From Phycisphaeraceae bacterium (lineage in GTDB: Bacteria > Planctomycetota > Phycisphaerae > Phycisphaerales > Phycisphaeraceae): a stretch of 7,424 nt of DNA. The stretch is taken from assembly GCA_016763955.1 (NCBI GenBank), contig JAESSU010000021.1, positions 1 through 7,424 on the forward strand, in the 5' to 3' direction. The position numbers and the translations under genes are program-made. Below, one piece after another: positions 1 through 6,076 of this stretch. The first letter of the stretch is position 1. Each line of letters opens with the position of its first letter. The notes under the pieces are model-generated. The model made no database searches, was not told the origin of the DNA, and saw nothing but the letters and a program-made list of their open reading frames with translations.

Positions 1-975
1 ATCCTTATGTTTCCGCATCCGACCGGAGTTCACATCGATGGCAACGAGCGCTTCTGCTTGATCAATGACCAGTGAGCCGCCGCCGGGCATAGGGACGGTG
101 CGCGAATGAATGGTGTCGATTTGTTTTTCAATCCCAAAGCGATGAAACAATGGGGTCGGTTCGTCGTAGACAAAAACCTTAGAGCCTGCACGTGGATTGA
201 TGATGCTCAAAAAATCGCAGGCACGTTTGGCTGCGCCCGGATGGTCAATGACCACCCGATCAATGTCTGTGGTAAATAAGTCTCGGAGTGTACGAATGAT
301 TAGGTCGGACTCGACATAAAGTTCGCCGACTTTGACTTTTTTTTGCCTTGCGTCGATGGTCTTCCATAAGCGTGTTAGATAAGCAAGGTCACGTTTAAGT
401 TCGGTTTTGTTGCGTCCCATGCCTGCTGTGCGAACGATGAGTCCAAAGTCATCAGGCGTGTCCAATTCATCGAGAATTTTACGGACTTCACGACGAGCAT
501 CATCATCTTCAACTTTGCGAGAAACGCCCATGCGTTGCATGTCGGGCATCATCACAAGATAGCGTCCAGGGATCGAGAGATAACTCGTGAGAGTCGGGCC
601 TTTGGTGCTGATACCTTCTTTGAGGACTTGAACCACGATTTCCTGCCCGCGTTTAAGACAGTGTTGAATCAGGGGGCGGTCGCGGTGGGGCGTTTTTTTG
701 CCCACGCGTTCAAATTCTTCTTTGCTGTTGCCAGGGAAAAATTTGGGATGCAGATCCGTGATATGCAGGAAACCATTGCGATCAGAACCGAAGTCGATAA
801 ACGCTGCTTGGATAGCAGGCTCGACATTGGTAATCCGACCTTTGTAGATATTGCCAACATGCGATTCGACGCTGGCTCTTTCGTGATACAGTTCTTCAAG
901 GCGACCATCTTCAATGATGGCGATACGGCATTCCTCGTTGGGAACGTAGTTGATCAACATTTGACGTTGTGACAT
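1..975 (-). CDS. Ribonuclease E/G, N-terminal part (partial, cut by window edge)
   Basis: This is an endoribonuclease of the RNase E/G family, which cleaves single-stranded AU-rich RNA in mRNA decay and rRNA/tRNA maturation. The 325 visible residues begin MSQRQMLINYV at base 975, with AAGAAG eight bases upstream as ribosome binding site. An S1 RNA-binding domain lies at about residues 37-127 (HVGNIYKGRITNVEP, AAFIDFG, NGFLHITDLHP). The 5'-monophosphate sensor motif VRTAG has R182 and T183, matching E. coli R169 and T170. The catalytic block EALVAIDVNSG at 308-318 contains D314, the equivalent of metal-binding D303. The second catalytic Asp, the zinc-link cysteines and the C-terminal half lie beyond the left edge, so RNase E and RNase G cannot be told apart. 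The frame is open to base 1. The wording of the N-terminus is typical of planctomycetes. It is divergent from amtB. Confidence 0.95.
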   Translation of the reverse strand, partial: MSQRQMLINYVPNEECRIAIIEDGRLEELYHERASVESHVGNIYKGRITNVEPAIQAAFIDFGSDRNGFLHITDLHPKFFPGNSKEEFERVGKKTPHRDRPLIQHCLKRGQEIVVQVLKEGISTKGPTLTSYLSIPGRYLVMMPDMQRMGVSRKVEDDDARREVRKILDELDTPDDFGLIVRTAGMGRNKTELKRDLAYLTRLWKTIDARQKKVKVGELYVESDLIIRTLRDLFTTDIDRVVIDHPGAAKRACDFLSIINPRAGSKVFVYDEPTPLFHRFGIEKQIDTIHSRTVPMPGGGSLVIDQAEALVAIDVNSGRMRKHKD

Positions 976-1340
976 GTGTGATGCTTCTTGTGATTAGGGC
1001 ATTTGTCGCAAGAGATGCTGACATTCGATGCGTGCTTGTTGGGGCACGTTTTTCATCACTGATCGCTTTTGAGCCTAAGCTACTTTGAGCGGTTTGTATT
1101 GATGGAATTGTCAGATCAGTCATGCGGACTAATTGCCTGGTTTGTTTGATTGCACGGGTGTTGGCCTTGCGTCGCGGGAGGGTATTCGCGGTCGGGCTTA
1201 GCGTCATGCAGACAGTTGTTTCTTGTTCGTCTTTCAGGTTCATCCATAAACCTGATGATTTATTGTTCGCGAAATCGGTTCTCTATTTTTCTCTAATGTG
1301 TCCGTGATTTTGACTTAAGTGGTGTTTTAAACTCAGCAAA
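976..1340 (-). promoter_or_regulatory. Leader/upstream region of the RNase E/G gene
   Basis: These 365 bases carry no convincing gene. Read on the minus strand they would hold the promoter and 5' leader of the RNase gene. Two perfect small hairpins are present: CGTGC/GCACG (1031-1035 with 1044-1048), about 55 bases upstream of the start codon, and CAGGTT/AACCTG (1235-1240 with 1249-1254). In E. coli the rne leader is structured and lets RNase E control its own mRNA, so a similar role is conceivable but only inferred. I found no clear -35/-10 pair. Short open frames here on both strands have low-complexity, shadow-like translations. Confidence 0.35.
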
Positions 1341-1535
1341 CTCAAGGATTAAAATCCCAGGTGCCAGAGTGGTTGCCATCAACTAATTGGCCAGTCACTT
1401 TAATAGCCATCTTCACGGGCCAAGCCATCTATCAGGAGGCTTGGCGTTTAGAGGCCCGGATATATTCCAACGGATGGAATTCTCGACTGTCGGGGCTACC
1501 TCACTGTATTCGACAGTTCACTAAGGATACTTGAG
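1341..1535 (+). ncRNA. Candidate structured RNA of unknown family
   Basis: A 195-base intergenic stretch is unusually rich in perfect inverted repeats. A closing stem CTCAAG (1341-1346) pairs with CTTGAG (1530-1535). Inside are GGAT/ATCC (1346-1349/1354-1357, sharing base 1346 with the closing stem), GTTG/CAAC (in 1372-1383), GCCAAGCC/GGCTTGGC (1419-1426/1438-1445), ATTCCA/TGGAAT (1464-1469/1475-1480) and ACTGTCG/CGACAGT (1486-1492/1511-1517). CGGGCC/GGCCCG (1416-1421/1453-1458) overlaps the GCCAAGCC arm, so the two are alternatives unless pairing rearranges. The loop bases GGCTA (1494-1498) could pair with TAGCC (1404-1408). I do not recognise a known riboswitch or housekeeping RNA. The strand is uncertain; a G-U pair (1485/1518) mildly favours plus. 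It could instead be a mobile repeat or regulatory DNA. Confidence 0.4.
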
Positions 1536-1847
1536 ATCAAGCTAATTGTCACGCGAAGTTCATCGATATGTTTGCATGGCTGTTCTTTTGTGATCGTGAA
1601 ATGGAGCATTTGAAGTCGTCAAACGTGAGGCATATCGGGGCATTGGGTTAACGAGCATGTAAACAAAGTAGTCATTACAACATATGATTAACTTTAAGGC
1701 AAGACTGGTTTTTATGCCCTTTTGTTAGGCAAATATTGAGCAATGTCAGGGCTGATTCGAGGTGTCATCAAGAAGATGAAATTAATTTAGTGACGCAAGT
1801 TATTTATTTGACTGTCTTTAAAAAATAAAAAAATAGAATCGTCTCCC
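1536..1847. other. Gene-free region upstream of the amtB promoter
   Basis: No credible gene is visible in these 312 bases. Two inverted repeats could be protein-binding sites: TGTAA-N12-TTACA at 1658-1679 and TCATC-AAGAA-GATGA at 1765-1779. The latter is centred about 100 bases upstream of the predicted sigma-54 transcription start, a usual distance for an enhancer-binding protein. Neither matches the E. coli NtrC consensus. The last 40 bases (about 1800-1840) are strongly A/T-rich with A-tracts, which would favour bending between enhancer and promoter. Confidence 0.3.
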
Positions 1848-1863
1848 CGGCACCCATTTTGCA
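1848..1863 (+). promoter_or_regulatory. Sigma-54 (RpoN) promoter of amtB
   Basis: The sequence is CGGCAC-CCATT-TTGCA. This matches the sigma-54 consensus TGGCAC-N5-TTGCA except for the first base. The invariant GG (1849-1850) and GC (1861-1862) are separated by exactly ten bases, as required. Transcription would start near 1873, giving a leader of about 60 bases before the amtB start at 1933. Nitrogen-uptake genes are classic sigma-54 targets in other bacteria, so position and gene agree. It implies control by an NtrC-type activator that is not in this window. Confidence 0.7.
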
Positions 1864-1932
1864 TTAAGGACTGGCGAAGTGGGCATGGTGTCCATTGCTT
1901 AGAAGTTGATAATTGGTATTTGGAGAACGCCA

Positions 1933-3366
1933 ATGAAACGTCCCTCGTCATGGCTTATGCTTTTAGGCATACTTTGTGTGGGCCTAACGGGCACCTCGGT
2001 GCTTCACGCTCAGGATGCGACAACCGCAACTGATGCAGTTTCTAGTGCTGTAGACACAGCAGCAGGTTACACTTATGACTGGAAAAATTCGGAAGTTTCC
2101 GAAGAAATGTTCACAGTCAATAACCTTTGGATCATGATTGCCGCCATGCTGGTGTTCATCATGCATCTTGGGTTTGCCATGGTGGAATCAGGTTTGACCC
2201 GTGCGAAAAACACGGTCAACATCTTATTTAAAAATACCATGATCCCCATGATCGGCATTGTGATGTACGCCGTCTGCGGATGGCTGATCATGTATCCCGG
2301 TGATACTTGGATTGTCGATGGCGTGTTCGCTTTCGGATTCGGTATCGGCGGGGGAGGCGTGTACACCAGTAGTCTTTATGAAGGTATCACGCCTGCATAT
2401 AACGTGGGTTACACCGTCTGGACGGACTTCCTCTTCCAAGCGATGTTTGCAGCAACCTGTGCGACCATCGTGTCCGGTGCAGTGGCTGGCCGCGTTAAGC
2501 TACTTCCATTCCTGATTTTCTGTGTCCTGTTTGTCGGCATTTTGTACCCGATTACCGGTTCTTGGAAATGGGGCGGTGGCTGGTTGGATGCGATGGGCTT
2601 TGCGGACTTTGCCGGCTCAACATTGGTTCATGCCGTAGGCGGCGCCGGTGCTTTAGCCGGTGCATGGATCCTCGGCCCACGCATTGGCAAGTATGGCAAA
2701 GATGGGACGGTTCACCCGATCCCCGGCCACAGCATGCCTTTGGCAACCATTGGTGTCTTTCTTTTATGGTTCGGTTGGTTTGGTTTTAACGGCGGCTCTG
2801 AACTTTCAGCAAATGCAGGGGGGGTCTCATACGTTTTGGTGACCACGACCCTCTCAGCTTGTGGTGGCGGACTTGCCTGTGCGATCTGCTCATGGATCTT
2901 CGGCGGCAAGCCTGACCTTTCCATGGCACTTAACGGCATCCTTGCTGGCTTAGTGGGCATCACCGCAGGCCCGGACACTGCAACTTGGATCGAAGCGCTT
3001 TTGGGCATCGGTGCAGTCTCGGGTGTGCTTTGCTACTTTGCGGTTATGTTCTTTGATAAGCTCAAAATTGATGACCCCGTCGGTGCGATCTCCGTACACG
3101 GTGTCTGCGGTATCTATGGCACGCTTTGTGTCGCACTCTTTGGCGACATGAGCATGCTCGGTGTTCAAGCACTAGGTACAGCAGTCTGTTTCCTCACCTC
3201 CTTTATCTTTGCCGCAATCGTCTTTGGTACACTTAAAGCAACCATGGGCATTCGCGTTAGTGAAGAAGAAGAAATCGAAGGCTTGGATCTTGGCGAACAT
3301 GATATGTCTGCTTATCCTGACTTCCAACGCACTTACATTAAGAGTTATGAAGCGGGCGAAATTTGA
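1933..3366 (+). CDS. amtB: Ammonium transporter, Amt family
   Basis: This 477-residue inner-membrane channel of the Amt/Mep/Rh family takes up ammonium. The start ATG at 1933 has GGAGA at 1922-1926; an in-frame TTG at 1906 would add nine residues and is less likely. A signal peptide precedes the mature part (hydrophobic core LMLLGILCVGL, likely cleavage near VLHAQ, about residue 27). The usual eleven membrane helices follow. Key residues by family alignment are F168 and F172 (the latter the E. coli F107 gate), W213 in WGGGW, H233 in the signature DFAGSTLVHAVGG, W282 and F285 in WFGFNGG, and H389 in VHGVCGIYG. H233 and H389 are the twin pore histidines. The C-terminal tail (EEEEIEGLDLGEHDMSAY) is the conserved region that contacts GlnK. 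The PII gene follows 78 bases later, probably in one operon. Confidence 0.97.
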   Translation: MKRPSSWLMLLGILCVGLTGTSVLHAQDATTATDAVSSAVDTAAGYTYDWKNSEVSEEMFTVNNLWIMIAAMLVFIMHLGFAMVESGLTRAKNTVNILFKNTMIPMIGIVMYAVCGWLIMYPGDTWIVDGVFAFGFGIGGGGVYTSSLYEGITPAYNVGYTVWTDFLFQAMFAATCATIVSGAVAGRVKLLPFLIFCVLFVGILYPITGSWKWGGGWLDAMGFADFAGSTLVHAVGGAGALAGAWILGPRIGKYGKDGTVHPIPGHSMPLATIGVFLLWFGWFGFNGGSELSANAGGVSYVLVTTTLSACGGGLACAICSWIFGGKPDLSMALNGILAGLVGITAGPDTATWIEALLGIGAVSGVLCYFAVMFFDKLKIDDPVGAISVHGVCGIYGTLCVALFGDMSMLGVQALGTAVCFLTSFIFAAIVFGTLKATMGIRVSEEEEIEGLDLGEHDMSAYPDFQRTYIKSYEAGEI

Positions 3367-3422
3367 TCCATTGACGATCATATGAACTAGAATTAATTTA
3401 AGTGATCAATTTAAAATTTAGC

Positions 3423-3435
3423 CTCCAAAAAGGAG
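3423..3435 (+). promoter_or_regulatory. glnK ribosome binding site within a small hairpin
   Basis: The Shine-Dalgarno AGGAG at 3431-3435 lies nine bases before the start codon at 3445 and fixes that start over the second ATG at 3451. It is preceded by CTCC at 3423-3426, which can pair with GGAG at 3432-3435 around an A5 loop. A four-base-pair stem is weak, and chance is a fair explanation, but it would partly hide the site. Confidence 0.4.
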
Positions 3436-3444
3436 TAAATAACC

Positions 3445-3783
3445 ATGCATATGATAGAAGCAGTAGTCAAGCCCCATGCGATTGACAAAATTAAAGCAAA
3501 ACTTGCAGAACTAGGCATCTATGGCTGTACCGCCATTGAATGTAAAGGTTTTGGCAAGCAAAAAGGTCACACCCAACGGTACCGTGGTGCAAGAATCGAT
3601 GTGGGTTTTGTGCCCAAGGTTCTGCTGAAAATCGCGGTTAAAAGCGAAGACATGGACAAGGCCATCGAGGCCATCACCAGTTCAGCTAGCACCGGCAGCG
3701 TCGGTGATGGCAAAATCTTTGTCTACTCTCTGAGTAAGGTCGTTCGCGTCCGCACAGGTGAGTTAGATAATGATGCTCTGTAA
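3445..3783 (+). CDS. glnK: Nitrogen regulatory protein PII (GlnK/GlnB type)
   Basis: This is a 112-residue trimeric PII protein, which senses ATP/ADP and 2-oxoglutarate and binds targets such as AmtB. It aligns without gaps to E. coli GlnB. The T-loop region KGFGKQKGHTQRYRGARI (34-51) keeps Q39, K40, Y46, R47 and G48. K58, the GDGKIF block (87-92), R101 and R103 for nucleotide and 2-oxoglutarate binding are also present. R47 is the residue that plugs the AmtB pore in the known complex, which fits the gene next door. The oddity is position 51: the tyrosine that GlnD uridylylates (or that is adenylylated in actinobacteria) is isoleucine. Position 49 is Ala, so cyanobacterial-type Ser49 phosphorylation is excluded. 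The symbol glnK is chosen from linkage to amtB; glnB cannot be excluded by sequence alone. Confidence 0.95.
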   Translation: MHMIEAVVKPHAIDKIKAKLAELGIYGCTAIECKGFGKQKGHTQRYRGARIDVGFVPKVLLKIAVKSEDMDKAIEAITSSASTGSVGDGKIFVYSLSKVVRVRTGELDNDAL

Positions 3784-3803
3784 ATTCTCTTGATACTCTC
3801 AAA

Positions 3804-3830
3804 CATACTGCCAATTATTTTGGCAATATG
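3804..3830 (+). other. Hairpin between glnK and its terminator
   Basis: CATA-C-TGCCAA pairs with TTGGCA-A-TATG around a five-base loop, with one C/A mismatch. No T-tract follows. It would form in the mRNA 3' region just ahead of the true terminator and may protect the 3' end. Confidence 0.4.
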
Positions 3831-3846
3831 TTGTGTCTCCAGAGAT

Positions 3847-3885
3847 GGCCTTGACTCTTTCCCGAGAGTCAAGGCCTTTTTTTTT
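3847..3885 (+). terminator. Rho-independent terminator of amtB-glnK
   Basis: A perfect 12-base-pair stem (GGCCTTGACTCT at 3847-3858 with its complement at 3865-3876) encloses a six-base loop and is followed by nine T residues (3877-3885). It lies 63 bases after the glnK stop codon and ends the nitrogen operon, separating it from the following cassette. Confidence 0.95.
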
Positions 3886-4095
3886 GGGGGTGGGAGGGGT
3901 GAATTGTGAATCCATCGTAAGCTCAAAACAATCGTCAGCATTACCGATGACATGAATTTCGCAACCGACAATGACCTTGCCAACACCAGCAGCATGATCG
4001 ACAATGTTATCTCTCATGCGAGATTGAATTCGTCGATGATTAGCAATAGTTCCAGTGTTGTGCCTTGGAATTGAGTCCCTCAACACCTTTAATAC

Positions 4096-4123
4096 TTGTT
4101 TCTGCAATTGCCTGTGTTAGAAT
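4096..4123 (+). promoter_or_regulatory. Possible sigma-70-type promoter of the two-gene cassette
   Basis: TTGTTT (4096-4101) and TAGAAT (4118-4123) are separated by 16 bases. The -10 element has five of six consensus bases and the -35 three of six. Transcription would start near 4130, about 75 bases before the first cassette gene. Promoter preferences of this phylum are poorly known to me, so this is tentative. Confidence 0.3.
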
Positions 4124-4191
4124 AAATAGTGTTCCTATGTTTTATAAATGGACCTATAGCCGGTTGCAATAATAATTACATCTCTATTTTT

Positions 4192-4198
4192 GGGGGGG
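4192..4198 (+). repeat. Heptaguanine tract at the ribosome-binding position
   Basis: Seven consecutive G residues end five bases before the start codon at 4204, where a Shine-Dalgarno would sit. GG within it may serve that role weakly. Homopolymer G tracts slip in replication, so tract length could alter translation efficiency. Confidence 0.5.
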
Positions 4199-4203
4199 CT
4201 TCA

Positions 4204-5166
4204 ATGCCAGATCACTCGCTAAACGCTTACACTTTTACTTTTAATCATATCCGCAGGCCGGATGATTATTTGCAGTTTGATGACATTGGGTTTGATCCCC
4301 TTCAAATGATGCATGACCAAATAAAAGAAATAAGTGGCCAGTTAATTAATATGTCTAGGTATCAAATTGAAGGTGCAAAAAAAAAGGATGGCAGGTCTGT
4401 GAAATTTCAAAAAATTGAAATTGATCGAAACAGAGGCACACTAGCAGGCTGGATTGAATACGGCGAATCTGGTCTTGAGTCAGAGATATACAGGCAAAAT
4501 GATGGTATAAAATCACACACTAAAAAAATTAATGAAGCAGAGCTAATAAAGCATTATTTTTGTTTTTACTGTGCCCCTGAAGCCAAAAAAGGCCTTGCGG
4601 TTTTTCACAGATACGGTGTCAAGAATCCGAAACCTGCGATTCAAACAATATTAAAGCGAAATTTTCACGAGAATGACGTAATATTGAAAATGGACTCAGC
4701 ATCCGACGCACGTGTTTTTCTTGAATATTTAAATTTGGGGACAGGCAAGGCTTTGACTGTAAAAAGATATAAGCAGCAACGCGATTCATGGGGAGCATCA
4801 AAGGCCAAGTTAGGCGGTTGTGATCTTAAGCCTGGATCAGAAATTCAGGTTATGTACAAATTTAACGAAGGCTTTAATTTGCCGTTCAAAAAAATGCTAA
4901 GACAGAAGGCCAGCGGGCAATTGCAAGCTTCTAATAAGATTGAATTGATCGAAATTGACGGAATTGGACAATTTGAGGAATCAAAGATTACACTTGAACA
5001 TAATGGGAAAAGCAAGACGTTTTCAGTCAGTAAGCTTGGCGATGCAGGCTTTGGGTGGGATTTAGAAAATCATGTTGAGTTTGAAAAATCAACTAATCAT
5101 CCAAAATGGGAATCGATAAACACATATGCATTCGAATGTATTCAAGAAATGATTCCTACAATAGTA
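4204..5166 (+). CDS. Uncharacterised soluble protein, first gene of cassette
   Basis: The protein has 321 residues if it starts at ATG 4204 (MPDHSLNAYTFTF); the stop codon follows at 5167-5169. The frame is open back to a GTG at 4129, but no ribosome binding site supports that start. The ATG at 4204 is preceded by a run of seven G (4192-4198). No signal peptide or membrane helix is visible, so it should be cytoplasmic. It has an N-terminal strand-like segment (9-15), an amphipathic helix (31-47), then a basic region (58-78). A block of alternating polar and hydrophobic residues follows (81-145, including GWIEYGESGLESEIY and KHYFCFYCAPEAKKGLAVF). The C-terminal half is rich in Lys and in beta-prone segments. 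I do not recognise the family or any catalytic motif. It is followed after 31 bases by a membrane-protein gene with the same AT-rich composition, so the two probably act together. Confidence 0.8.
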
Positions 5167-5200
5167 TAGCCGCAATTTTGTCAACGATAGAAGGCAAACA

Positions 5201-5821
5201 ATGCTAAACCGTCTAAATATTTTGCGAATATTATGCGATAATTTTTATCTGTATGAGTATAGTTATTGTCCAGTAGAAGGTGGTCTGGTTGGTCCACATC
5301 TGATTAAACCAAGATATTCATGTGGACTTTTTATAGTCTTTCTATTTGTACCTGTAGCTCTTGCGGAATCAACATTACTGTTATGCGGCATTTATTCTAA
5401 AAATTTTTTACCCAATTCTTTGGCTATCGCATCTTTGACTGCTGGCGTTTTAATGGCATCACTGCCAATGATGCAGGCAGTTGCTTCTGGAATCAAGTTG
5501 AAAGACAAATATTTAAAATCAGAAATAGTTGAACCTGACAAGATTTTAAGACTGATTGGTAGGGTTTCGGAATTGTATAGTGCAGTATCGTTTTGTATTT
5601 TGATATCAATTTTTTCAATTGTCCCGCAGCTTATTTTGCTGACCTGGAAACAGATAGGCTGGCTTGATTTGGTCCTCAGTTGGTTGATTTACTCTTCAGG
5701 ATATTTAGTTGCGATCAATATGGTGAAAATAATTGTAGGCTTGTATTCAATCCTTGATTATCAATCTACTGAAATACAGAAGGTGGCGTTGGCAAAATTT
5801 AACGAGCCGCATCTTAAGTAG
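5201..5821 (+). CDS. Small four-helix membrane protein, second gene of cassette
   Basis: This 206-residue protein has four predicted transmembrane helices at about 41-63, 70-96, 126-148 and 153-181. Positive charges before helix 1 (KPRYS), between helices 2 and 3 (KLKDKYLK to RLIGR) and at the tail place the N-terminus, the central loop of about 30 residues and the C-terminus in the cytoplasm. The first 40 residues are a non-membrane segment with several Tyr and two Cys. There is no cleavable signal peptide. The start at 5201 has AGAAGG at 5189-5194, six bases away, 31 bases after the preceding stop, so the pair is likely one transcript. I do not recognise the family. A small multi-helix membrane protein beside a soluble partner is the layout of several bacterial defence modules (membrane effector or sensor), but nothing in the residues proves this. 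Confidence 0.85.
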   Translation: MLNRLNILRILCDNFYLYEYSYCPVEGGLVGPHLIKPRYSCGLFIVFLFVPVALAESTLLLCGIYSKNFLPNSLAIASLTAGVLMASLPMMQAVASGIKLKDKYLKSEIVEPDKILRLIGRVSELYSAVSFCILISIFSIVPQLILLTWKQIGWLDLVLSWLIYSSGYLVAINMVKIIVGLYSILDYQSTEIQKVALAKFNEPHLK

Positions 5822-6076
5822 CACTCGTGGCTCTGGACATTCAATTGTTGTTTTGAACCCCCCAAACATAGATTGACGTATGCTGTCAGGTGAATTCAAT
5901 TCCGAATCGCAAGGTTGGGTAAGTCTGTTGGTTTATGTGGTTGGCAAATAATTTTTGTGTCTTGTACGGATCAAATGTCCGTTTATGGATGCAAGGTGGA
6001 CGCTTTTGGATATATGTATATGGTTTGATGTTGCTATGATTGATGCTCTTAAAGGTTGTTAATTAGGAGGAAATCA
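5822..6076. other. Intergenic region before the glycoside hydrolase gene
   Basis: These 255 bases contain no gene and no clear terminator for the cassette. One 17-base inverted repeat, ACGGA-N7-TCCGT (5966-5982), lies about 95 bases upstream of the next gene and could be an operator for a dimeric regulator. No convincing -35/-10 pair was found. Confidence 0.3.

Larger units (their letters stand above)
3799..4107 (-). pseudogene. Coding-like stretch, possible gene remnant
   Basis: An open minus-strand frame of up to 102 residues (TTG start at 4107, stop at 3799) has a convincing codon pattern between about 4090 and 3890: many GNN codons and a plausible segment (residues about 30-68) containing RDNIVDHAAGVGKVIVG and CEIHVIGNADDCFEL. 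Upstream it is cut by a stop codon at 4117-4119 with no ribosome binding site. Its 3' part runs through the glnK terminator, where the translation is meaningless. This suggests the decayed core of a once longer gene, perhaps truncated when the downstream cassette arrived. I do not recognise the family, and it may be a chance open frame. Confidence 0.3.

Noticed and set aside
535..972. 145-codon plus-strand open frame
   Set aside because: It is the antisense shadow of the RNase E/G gene, whose S1 and sensor motifs are clear on the minus strand.
911..1243. 110-codon minus-strand open frame upstream of the RNase gene
   Set aside because: It overlaps the true start of the RNase E/G gene in another frame, lacks a ribosome binding site, and its Thr/Arg/Ser-rich translation looks like noise.
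1122..1307. 61-codon plus-strand open frame in the intergenic gap
   Set aside because: No ribosome binding site or family resemblance; translation looks non-coding.
1359..1376. Segment GGTGCCAGAGTGGTTG resembling the D-arm of a tRNA-Ser
   Set aside because: No matching acceptor stem, anticodon arm or T-arm (GGTTCGAATCC-like) follows at the right distance.
1658..1679. TGTAA-N12-TTACA as a GlnR/TnrA or NtcA nitrogen-regulator site
   Set aside because: Spacing and bases do not match TGTNAN7TNACA or GTAN8TAC.
1808..1839. TTGACT...TAGAAT as a second, sigma-70 promoter for amtB
   Set aside because: The spacer is 20 bases, too long for a good promoter, and the A-rich context makes such matches common.
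1885..1895. ATGG-TGT-CCAT repeat in the amtB leader as an operator or NtrC site
   Set aside because: Arms of only four bases, and located downstream of the predicted transcription start; likely chance.
4204..5821. Assignment of the cassette as a Kiwa (KwaA/KwaB) system
   Set aside because: Only the membrane-plus-soluble layout is shared. I see no DUF4868-like sequence pattern in the soluble protein, and the gene order is reversed.
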